A DNA stretch of 64,000 nucleotides from Streblospio benedicti (lineage: Eukaryota > Annelida > Polychaeta > Spionida > Spionidae), in contig CM032664.1 in assembly GCA_019095985.1 (NCBI GenBank), positions 56,095,074-56,159,073 of the forward strand, written 5' to 3'. Both the position numbers and the translations under genes were made by a program. Below, piece after piece: positions 50,437 to 62,400 of the stretch. The notes beneath the pieces were generated by a model, which was not told the DNA's origin, did no database searches, and worked only from the letters and a program-made list of their open reading frames with translations. Position 1 is the stretch's first letter, and the number at the start of each line of letters is the position of its first letter.

Positions 50437-53400
50437 CTATCGCAACACATTCTTCCAATAGTTTATTTCCTCAGTTATATGAGCCAACTGACTGTTGGTT
50501 CCAGAGATGACTTTGCCATAGTTCTCACTGTAGTTCTTAAATCTCCACTTTTGAGTGCTGCTGAGTGCATCACAACCTCTGAGCTGCACTTTATCGGGTG
50601 CGAATCCTTCTAGACAAAGTTTCCGAACGGTTTCTACGATATGACCATCCTAGAAAGAAGAACCATTGTCAAGATATCGTTGTTTGATTTCACCAACCGA
50701 TTCATATATACAATGTACATATATATTTTTTAATAGAATATATTTCCAATGTGGCAATTGAGGAAAATTATGTCCAATGAATTTACCTTCCAGTGGATCC
50801 ACCGTGAGCCTTTCTTGGGTTCCCGAAAGTGAGATGTGTACTCTTCCTGCTTTAGAACCACCATATTTTCTCTGCCTTGAGTTTCAAGCACTGCATTAAA
50901 AATGTGCATTGGGAACCGTAGCTCCTTTTCTTTGTTCCAATAAAAGTTCTGAAAAAATATCATTCATCTATTGTTTATCTACAATGTATTTTTTCAACTA
51001 TACATGTAGCTATTATGCATACTGTTGCATTGGAAGGTGGGGAAGTTGGTATTTATGATAGATTATGTCATGTGTTAATTTGAAGCTGATAATTTGTGTT
51101 TCCATGTGTGCTATGGCTGAGTTGATAATGAATTGGACTCATAACACGATGGTCATGCGTTCTATGCCAGGTCCAGTCTGGTTGTGGGTGTTGAGCAAAC
51201 ACATACCTAAGTAGTTACACACAGCTCCGCGGCATATAAACGTTAATACGGTACAAGTCATTGGGTTGAAGGAGTGAGCGAGTGATTGTGTGAGTGTTAA
51301 GCATTGTGTTCTGTGGAAGCAAGTGTGTGAGAAATGATCACTTGATCATTAAGTGTGCCAATAACCTGGTGTGAAATGTAAAGTTGTGAGAACAAGACCT
51401 GGACCACCAGAATGTGTGTGGGCTGCTGACTCACACTGGTTGCTGCCGGTCGGCCGCACTCGTCCAGACCGGCGTTGAGGGAGAAGCGGGTGTCCAGGCA
51501 GCGTCCACTCGCTAGGTGCATCACCTGGAACAGCAGCAGCAGTCACAGATCATCTCTCGCCTCTCTTCAAGCACTTACTAGTAGTTGAGGTGTGAAAACT
51601 ACATTTTTGTCGTCAGTCACGATAGTCTGGTTAATTCTATTGCAGTGGCAATCTGTTTTTGATGGAAATTGTTGTGCATATAGACAGTTTTATTGTAGAC
51701 CATGATTTCATCATCAGATACCTTTGGTTCAGAGTAATTATATTTAGGTTCATTTACAGATTTGATCAGATTTATATTACATGAAACCACAAAGCAGTAG
51801 CGGCTGTTTGATGTTGATTATGAAAGTAACGTTAAAGAAACGGTACAAATGAAAAAAAAACAAAAAAAAAACAAAAAACCAAACAATTCAAATGAATCAA
51901 TGTACACGTACCCCACCATAAGCCAGTCCATCCTCATCTGGCAGTCCAAGTTCTGGGAAGACATTGTCAAGGAACCATTTGAAGTTATGTGGGCACTTTT
52001 GTTTCAAGGGCAGGCGCGAGGATACGTTGCCAACATCCTCATTCTTACATGGCAATTAGAATAAAATGTATGAATAAACTATGATGCTATGGATCATTTG
52101 TAATTGATGCAAAGGGTTACGGCAAATATCATGTAAACTGATCATATACAGTATCTTTGGTTAAATCAGGCAGATCAACGCATTGCATATAATAATAGAG
52201 TTTTTTCGTCGGGACAGTTGTGCAGAAATCAGTTTGCATTGTGTCTTTGTATGTGTTTCCAAATTAAATGTTTGTGAAATGAGTTTGTATTATGTATGAT
52301 CAGCTGTTGTAGCCACCATGGGATTCAGGTATCAGATCCGGTACCAGATTATAAAGTCCTTCTACTAACTTTTATGTAACTGGCTAAGAAACGAAAACAT
52401 TTCATATCAAATTAGGGTTTTTGACTACAAGAAGCTCTATAGTGGGGATATAATGGGTCTTACTCTCACCTGACTCCCACCCCAGTCTACCCTGCCATTT
52501 ATAAATGCCCAGATTAAAAAATAATTTCAAATATAATAATACCTCCAGCTGTGGGAAGTACTGATACAAGTACTTGATGTAGTCATCCATCCACACGAGT
52601 CCCAACCGCTTGTAATTGCGGTGGATGGTTTTGGACCAGCTGTTGCGGTAGTCGCGGTTGTGTTCGTACTCGAGGTGAGCAGCCCGAGAGCACAGCACTG
52701 TGATGACGCGCCCGCCACACATCCACACCTGGTATGGAAACATCAAAGATATTATAGAACAAGATGCCAAACTCAGCAGCTGCAATTGTGATCAATAATA
52801 CAGCAGCGCCCCTAGTAGCCGGAGTTTTCAATACAGTTCCAAGCATAGACTTGCAATGGTACATTCATTAATTTTATTGAAGAAAATCATTTTAATAGTG
52901 CTTAATGAAGTTGCTAGTTTCTGCAATTTTATACAGTTTATATGGTATTAGCCTGTGTTATCATCATCATTATTCTCACTCTTTGTCTTAGATATATTTA
53001 AAGTCTGTTTAATGTCAATGTATCGGAGCACTGCATGTAAATTGAGCAATGGTGAATTAGCTGCATTACAGATCTTTAGCTAAAATTTCAATGGGCTTAT
53101 AATTTAAAAATAAAGAGGAAAAAAAGCTAATCAAAAGACAAGTAGCACTATGTTCAAAGTGATTTTATTGTCTATACATCTACATGATATTGCAACCTTT
53201 ATAAGATTCATAAAGGTTTAGTCCATTCATAAAGGTTTAGTCCATATAAGTTTCCTGACTAAGTAGGCCTACATGTATGACTAATACATTAAAAATGGTC
53301 TAGACATAATCTTGCATTCCTGTTCAATCATTCTACATGTTTCTTCAACAAGTCTTCTCTTCTGCAGTTTAGGGACGGTGCAATATTTAACAGGCGGGGG

Positions 53401-56400
53401 GACCGGTGCATATCGAAAAACTTGTCTGAAAAAAGGTCTTGTCCCCTGCTGATGTGATGGAAAAAAACCTAATGTCCCATGACCTCTATTCATAAAAAAA
53501 AGTCCGCTCCCATGAATATTCGCGTGATTAATTTGTACCGATTCGCTCACGTCGAGGTGGGATTTCAGCAGGGTCAAATTTGCTCTAGTAATATGATTCC
53601 TTTAAAGGTCAAAATTAGGGTGCCCTGAAGCTTATTTTTTAATACACTTACCAATTTACAGTTATGCCAGGTTTCGTATATTCTTCATGATAGTGAACGA
53701 TTTACCAATCTGGGAACTCTACTAGTTATATCAATAGATCAATAAGAGATAGATCATGCAACTTAGAATCTACAGATCTCCATTGTGCACAATGTTTTAT
53801 GTTCTTGAATGCCTAACGTTTAAAGATTGTAAATAAAGAATATTTGTATTGATCTTTTTTATGATTATCATGAGGATTTGTTATATAATAAGAAATTTAA
53901 CGGCAGATTCTGATCTTTTTCATTAAGACTATGCAATAAATTTGTACAATGCATTATATACTACTATACCACTAGCAGGTCCAGTGTTTGTATACAGGTA
54001 TTGGGAGAATGGCACAAACAGAGGTTTTTAAAAATGAGAAAGAGGGATCTGCCCATTTGTACAGTATCTTTAGTTAATCATCCTGCATTTTTCAAATAGT
54101 CTAAACGTGCTGAGACGCAAATTAGAGCATAAATCTCCCTAGAATTTGAAACGAACAAGATTATGCGTAGTCCTGTGCCTGAAAAATGTTGGTGTTTGAA
54201 AACTTAAAAATAAAGACATACCAAATAGAAATGATTTTGTAGAAGTTGCTTGTGTGTGATCAAATTTTAGCATTTTCAAATGCCTGAAGCAGTGCCAATT
54301 ACACGTACTACAACGTTAGGCATGCCTAATCTTGTCAGATTATCAGCGGGCACCTTGTATTCGGTTCGGATCAGTTCAAATCGATCAATGATGTCATGTA
54401 ACAGTGCGGCACTGATTGAATAATATTCAAACCCATTTAATGAATTTAGTTAAAGCTTTCATGCAGGAAACAATATTTTACTTGCCCCAAATTCTCTCCA
54501 ACTCGAAAAGTACTTCCTCCATTGTTGGCCTTTGATTGGGATCAAACTGGATCATCCTGCTTGCCCGGGTTTTTAGGCGGCACTGACCTTCAAGCTGACA
54601 TCCGGTCAATGGGAGGACCGTTTTTCTCTAGAAAAACTGAAGCAAGCCTGAGAAAGCAGAAGGGCTCTGCAGGGCTCTCGTGAGATGGCTCTCACCAAAC
54701 CAGAATCCAACCGATGGTGACTTAAACAGCACAGTTATTGGCTGTTTGGTCGTCAGAGACTACTCACATTTTGCATCGAAGACACCGACTTCTAAATGAA
54801 TTGTATTGATGTTGATGATAATGACTTTTGTGAATTTCACACTTATAAAAGTGTTTTTATTATTATACTGTTTTATTTACTGTGTCATATGATAAATGAG
54901 CATGGACATGTACCAGGGTATGGAACTCACAAAAATTTGCTTTCTCACCACAGTGGCCGGCGCTGACAAAAGTACCAAGTTCTAATCATGCTAATATTGC
55001 CAGTCCCCCAAAAAGAAACCTGCTACTCGGGCTGTGAACTTTTGAAAGCAGGAGGCACTGATTTGGTGTTAATTGTCAACTCATGAGAACTTGATGCGTG
55101 AAAACAAGCTTCAACTGAATGAAGCAAAGACTGAATTAGTAGCTATAACCCCCTCCCGACATAAGGATACAGTTGACATTGAGTCAGTTAGAATTGGGAA
55201 CAGTAATATCACACCAACATCAACTGCCCGTAAATTAGGGGCTAATTTTGACCAAAACATGACACTTCAACCTCATGTGTCTGCCCTTGTTAAATCTTGC
55301 AATTGGCATCTTCGTCGTATTGGACAGAGAGAAAATTGAGAAAATCTGAGAAAATTGTTCATGCCTTCATCATTTTTCGCCTTGATAATGGAAACTCACT
55401 TCTTTATGGTTTACCCGACCGTCAAATCCAACGTGTACAGCGTGTTCATAACACTGCTGCACGGATCATAACTCTAATGAAAAAGCATGATCATATGACT
55501 CCTGTTTTGAAAAGCCTTCACTAGCTCCCTGTCAAGCAACGCATAATTTTCAAGATTCTAACACTTTCAAATGCCTCACTGGACTTGCACCATATTACCT
55601 GTCTGAACTCTTACAACCATACTCACCACATAGATTACTGCGGTCATCAAATAATCTACTGCTTAAAGAATTTAGATCAAGAACCAAATCTTGTGGTGTT
55701 ATATAGCATTTAAAACAGCAGCATCTAAATTATGGAATAAACTTCCACTGTCCATTTGACAATCCAAAACTCTTGCATCCTTTAAATCACAACTAAACAG
55801 GCTTGGTCATGAAAAAACCCACCCAAAAAACCCACCCTAAAACCCGGGTTTTTTGGGGTTGGGTTTTTTCAGTGGGTTTTTTCAAAGTGGGTTTTATTGG
55901 GTTTTTGGTTTTTTTTCAAAATGTCTTTTTATTTAATAAGTTTTTTAAGAGTTAGATAAACCAGGTCTATTTATGGAGGCTAAGAAGATATATGTTGACA
56001 AATGAGAATTTTGAGAAATTGTTTGTGTACAAGCACTGACTTGGCATTGTTCTAACCAGTAGCTCTAACTGACTTCAAATTGAACTACTAACCCTGACAC
56101 TAAGGGACAGTGCAATATTTAACAGGCGGGGGGACCGGTGCATATCGAAAAACTTGTCTGAAAAAAGGTCTTGTCCCCTGCTGATGAGATGGAAAAAAAA
56201 CTGATGTCCCATGACCTCTATTCATAAAAAATGTCCGCGTCCCCTCCCATGAATATTCGCGTGATTAATTTGTACTGATTCGCTCACGTCGAGGTGGGAT
56301 TTCAGCAGGTGAAAAAAAGTACATGTCCCATGACTAACGAGAATGAAAAATCATCCGGTCCCCCTACTTTGCACCTTAAAAAAAGTACCCGTCCCCCTAC

Positions 56401-59400
56401 CAAATGCACCAGTCCCCCTTCCTGGTAAATATTGCACCGTCCCTTATAACCCATCGTTTACATCTGGATGAGAAAAAAATGTGTATCATATTAAACTAGC
56501 GGATTAATTCATACATATACAAAATATAGAGCTGCACATGATTGGTTATTTCACTGCCAGATATTGAAATTTATTCAATTTAGATGGTTTGATGAATGGA
56601 AGTGCTTTTGACATATTCTTATTTATTATAGAACCTTCTCATATTAGAGAATTACTCAAAAGATGTACAAGCATTCAAGGGCCTGAAGGGACATAAGTTA
56701 GCAACTACATTATAACAAAGTTGACATAGGCTAAGATGCAATTAGATGGCCTACATTATCTTCAACATTATCGTATATTATCTTAGACTTGATAGATGGT
56801 GACATCTAGTTAATTGTCCTTCATGCACTTCAGTGTGACTGTCTAGCAGATCTAGTTAGTAACCTTTGCAAGCTATTATAGAGCTAATGATATTGTTATG
56901 AACCTAGACTTAGATCCTCTATTCCTTTGACTGTATTCCGCATAAATGTGCACCATCTAAACTATATATTTAACTTATATTCCTTGTAGATCTACATTTA
57001 AGTCCTATCAATATCCAAGTTTTATACAAAGTTTGTCGTACTAATGAATAGACAACAGTTGTTATTTGTAGATCTAGGCTTCATATTATTGTTAACACTC
57101 ATAAATCTTCCCATTTCCATTCATCAAACCATCTAAATTGAATAAATTTTAATATCTGGCAGTGAAATAACCAATTATGTGCAACTCTATATTTTTATAT
57201 GTATATATTAATCTGCTAATATTAGTTTAATATGATACATATTTGTAAGACTTTTTGAAGAAACCACTGTTCAATTTACATGTACGTGTAGTGACTGTAG
57301 TGCTCTGATACATTGACATTAAACAGACTTTAAATATATTTAAGACAAAGAGTGAGAATAATGATGATAATAACACAGGCTAATACCATATACTGTACAA
57401 AATTGCAGAAAATAGCAACTTCATTATGCACTATTAAAATGATTTTCTTCAGTAAAATTAATGAATATACCATTGCAAGTCTATGCTTGGAACTGTATTG
57501 AAAACTCTGGCCACTAGGGGCGCTGCTGTGCTGTAGCACACATTTTCCGTAAGGCTTGCTGGAGTTTGGCATCTTGTTCTATAATATCTTTGGAAACATC
57601 ACCCGCCCACTTTTAGAAGGCACAGACTCTATATGATACCCCATGCCCACATTTTAGGCAGCCACGTTTGCTGGCAGTTCAGGCCTCGTTGAAATAACAC
57701 CGTTTGAATAATAGATATACACATCGGGTGGGAAAACCCACATAAATCATATAAGTTTTTATGTGAAATACATGTAGTACCAACACATTCAAACGGCCAT
57801 TCTCACACTTATATTACTATAAATCGTATAACCAAGCTCGTCGGCAACACAATAGGCTATATATGAAATTATCTATACGCAATCATCTTTCCTGTCACAA
57901 GTACAAATAAATTTATGAATGAATGGCTCTGATGTATACTGTGTGAATCGCAAACAAACTGTGGGTAAATCCCTCGCTCCACCCACCCTGAGTGCCAAGT
58001 CCAGGTTTTCGCCGCCCCACAGTTGCATGGCCTCGTCAAACTCGCCGATCTCCGTGAACCACGACTTTCTGATGGCAAATATGGTGCCCACCGTGACTGG
58101 AGTTCTGAAACACATTCAAGATAATACACTGCCAGTCTGATAATCACTGCCTACATCATTCACAAGTTCGTGCATAGCGCTAATATTGTTACCATGCACA
58201 CCTGACATTACAGACCAATATGATGTGTACGAAAACAGGAGGATTATATCGATTATATGATGACCCTAGAGTATCACTGCACATGGTACTGTGAAATTTC
58301 GAGAACGATTAACTCCAGCACATATATAGCAATAGTTACAATACTTAAGAATAGATCCAAAAGCTCAATGCAAGACTGAGAAAACACATAAAGGCAATTG
58401 CAATAAGAATAACAAAACGACCACTCACTCAATCGGTTCTGTTGGAGACTTTCTGGATGCCATACGGCGACTGGACAATGTCTGGAAGCCAAATACCATG
58501 TTCCAGTCAAAGTACGTGGTCCAGGTGCTGCCGCTGTGCCTGTACTCCCACGTGCCGCCTGGAACGAAGCCCAGTAAAGCCAGGTACATGTATGCCATGG
58601 CGTGGCCATCCGTGTGACGCCCCACACATAGCCACAGTTTGAGTCTCAGTTTCGTTTTAAGAAGTCTAATAAAAATCCGTGGAAAATATTTTTATCAGAA
58701 TTCAGAGGTACGATTGTATATAGTTGCATGCACTTAAGCTTGTCTGTGGCTGTGGTTAGAATTTAGACCAACAATAGAGTTATAAAATCTTCATTTCATC
58801 CATGCAGCAATACATGTAGTCGAAATAAATTGCATACAACTATGAATGCTTATCGTGTAGCTATGAAATATAGACTTATGTGTAATTGCCATTCTTATAA
58901 CACGGTCATGTTACATATCTTATCAGTGACTCCCCAATTTAGTACATACAAATCTTAAAAGTTTGTTCAAGTTTCTCCACATCTTGAAATAGATCTAAAT
59001 CACGTACGTACCTTTCATAGGGCTCATCCAGTCCAGCGCACTGGTCGCCAGGGTTCTTGGGTTCACGTTGATTTCATACAGCAGAGGCTCAATCCTGGAG
59101 AGTCATTACACGTTGATTTAATACTACCATTAGGATTATGCATATTTTGTGTGTTTAGTACAATTCATAAGCTAGAGGTTGCAATTTATTTAGCAATACC
59201 CCAGTCCATGCTTGAGATCTGTGGCCATTATTAAGCACCTGTATTGGCTGTCACTCACCAGCCCGGCTGGACTTCCATGTGGCTGTCCATGCACACCACA
59301 ACCTCGGCCTCGGCCAAGCGGATTCCCTTGAGTCGGGCTTGGATAAGCCCCAGTGTGCTGAAGCTACGGTACAGACGCACCTTGTCAAACACCGTGCTGA

Positions 59401-62400
59401 TGTAGAGGTCCAAGGTTTCACCTAAATCTTCTACAATGAATACAACCCTTTAGGATTAGAGCAATAGTTTGGAATACCGTTTTTAAGGATAAGCAACTAA
59501 ATTTAAAATTGTTAAGACTTTAATGTTCTTTAATGTTCTTAAAATGACTTTAATGTTCCAAAGTATTTTAGTTGATAAGTATAATTTGTACAAAATCGTG
59601 TAAAATATCAGAGTTAAGAACAAAGTATTTGCTACGTTTGTTAAATACTTTCAGTGCAAACAATCATCATGGGTTACCAACCATTGTGGCTATTGTCAGC
59701 TATCAGTATAACTTCTTTGAGTATTGCTTCTGGTGTCCTCTGCACTATAGAGTGAACTGTATGGAGTAGTGTGGAGATATTTTCCTTGTCAATGAAAGTG
59801 ACAATGACGGACACATTGGCTAGAGGACCAGCTCTAAGGAAATCTTCCTTTTGACATCTAGAATATATAAAATGGTAATTATTGATGCAAAATCGCCATA
59901 ATTCTTACACTGTATTACCTTTATTAGTGCATTAGCTTTATTACAATGTATACGAGATTGTTTAATATAAGAGAAAATGATACCGTTATGATGTCATTAA
60001 TACTCTAGGTATGGTAAAAGTTGCCAGTGTTACATTTTAATGTACATGGGGAAGCAGCAGGAGCAGCAAAAACATGAAAATACTAGTTTATGCTTTGACT
60101 CCCTAAAAGCTGCTCTCCCACTCTACCACCCCTAAAGCTCACAGTTTGAGGACGTTGTGTGTGTCGGGCCAGGCCCACGAGTGTAGCGTGGTGTTTTGCT
60201 GGGAACGCATCTGTATGTCCAGGCCGGCAGACTGGCGCACCGGGAGGCCCACCTGAAGTCACACATTACATGCGTTACCTTATATATGTATAAAACACAG
60301 TTACGTATAAAGTCTACCGGATTTAAAAACATTTCTTTCCATTCATCTGGGGTAGATATCAAATCAAAGCTAAAGCACAATAAGGTATGTATTACATATA
60401 CTATTTATGCACATCAGTAAGGGGTTGTTAATTAAGCCTGTATTTGTACACATTCATCAAACAAACGACTGGTGTGAATACTGGAAAATACAATCTATTA
60501 GCCAGGCAAAGGGAGCATGATAATATGTCATATCAGACCTCGTCTAAAGAAAAGCGACTCTTGTGGGTCCTCTTCTTGGGTTGGTCGACGCGCCTTCTGA
60601 AGAGACCCTCACCGACCCCTGTCATGTAAAACATACATTTTTCTTTTATGATATTTGAAAGGAAATGCGATCTATAGTAGCATGACTTTATACAAATTAT
60701 ATGTATTTTGTAACATATATATTAAAGAAATATACATTGTAACACAGAATATACATTGTACGTTCATGTACAACCAAGTCAGTCCAAGTCAACCAAATCT
60801 GCAGATTTTCTTGCACAACTATTTAGACTGTTCAATAAAAGAAAAAAACCTTCGTTCACATTTACACTTCAAGCTGCACGCTACATACAACAGCTATAAC
60901 CAGATTTTCGTTGATTGGACAGTCTATATGAATCCTTGTGCAAGAATACAATTTCTACATAAAACATGGAGCTTGAAAAACATATTTCTGTAATACACAT
61001 GCCCATGCCTTTTTTATATTACTTTAATGAACACCTTTTATCCTTCCAATAAGTTAGCTGTAGCCTATCACAAGACCTTTAAATGATCTGAAATGAAGGC
61101 CTAAGTATTCTAAAGGCTTCTGTATAATGCAAAGGTAGCAAGTTGTTTTGCTACTATAGCGTCATTTACTAAAAGCACATGGTCTCTATTCTTAGAACAG
61201 CAATCTATTTTCAGAGTAGCTGTGCAGATATTTTCTCGTTTAGGCGTATACTACTACGACTATGTAAGATTAAGCAAAGAAATCACCTGGACTATAGCTG
61301 TAAATGATTAATGTTATGAGTAAGCAAAAAGGTTGTTATGATTATGAGGCTAGAATATACATGTACCCCGGTATTAAGACTAGCTACCAAATACACTGAA
61401 TGTAGCGGACCTAAGGGCAGGGTCTTACTTTGGTCCTTTAGACTGGGTCGGTGAGTTCCATACAAGAGTGTTGTGCTTTTAAAGATTGAAGCCTCTGGAC
61501 TTGAAGTAATGGCTATGATATAAATGAATGATAAATAAGTTCAAACAATAATTCGATATAGAGAAACTGAAACGGGAGAAGTGAAAGGTGTCCACATAAG
61601 ACAGTTGTGCACTATACGGAGGTGTCCACATGGACAGGTTTTACTGTATGGTGTAAAAGAAATTCCCCTGAACTGACGAGGGTTGTGTGAGTGTGAGGAC
61701 CCCGGTGGTGGTGCGGGTTGGGGTCGCTAAGGGGCAGGGAGTCACGTTTAATCAATTGGCCCGATCTGGATGGAAAACATTTAGGAGCTGAACTTTTGCT
61801 TGAAAGGACTGCATACCAGTTTAACTTCTTTGCTACTCATACATGGTTGTACCAATATCAATACCAGTGAGTTATTATTCATGAGCATTCAAGTTACAAG
61901 TATCACCATAACTGCCGATGAAATCAAATCAGTTTGCTTCATCAACACAATGTGAAAAGGTACTATGGACAGCTAGCATTAACAAGGAAGCGTGTCTCGC
62001 TCTGCAAAGCCGGAATGGATTTATTATCATAAGGCATCGACCATTTGATCTCATGGTGGGTGGGTGGGGGGCAGCAAATATATTGAAAAAAATAACGCAA
62101 GGCTGAAAATTTGTGAAAAAAATAATAAGGTTTCATTTGGCTAGAAAAATAAATAAATAATTGTCAAATATGGCTTTAAACAGCTTTATAGAGCTTAAAA
62201 AATAATTGAGGTTCAGTAGTCTAAGAAAAAAAAAAGAATTAGATGTCAAATTTCATGACAAAAAATTATTGAAGCTATGGTGAAAATAGCTGGCCCCCCC
62301 CCAGAGATCAAATGGTCGATGCCTAAAGGCCCCTTCACTGTTTGATTTATTGATTGATTTATTGATTGATTGATTTGACCATTTAGCGTCCTTTGGTAGG

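Noticed and set aside
53281-53577. 98-aa minus-strand open frame
   Set aside because: It lies over a truncated MITE whose full copy at 56103-56444 has no equivalent gene.
55811-55915. GGGTTTT/AAAACCC block as interstitial telomere
   Set aside because: Units are irregular, switch strand in the middle and do not match the animal TTAGGG repeat.
58560-58627. Upstream extension of GALNT exon 7 (in-frame AYMYLALLGFVPG)
   Set aside because: The stretch is open, but a phase-correct acceptor with a pyrimidine tract lies at 58559, and the family alignment is continuous from MSPMK to GGTWEY.
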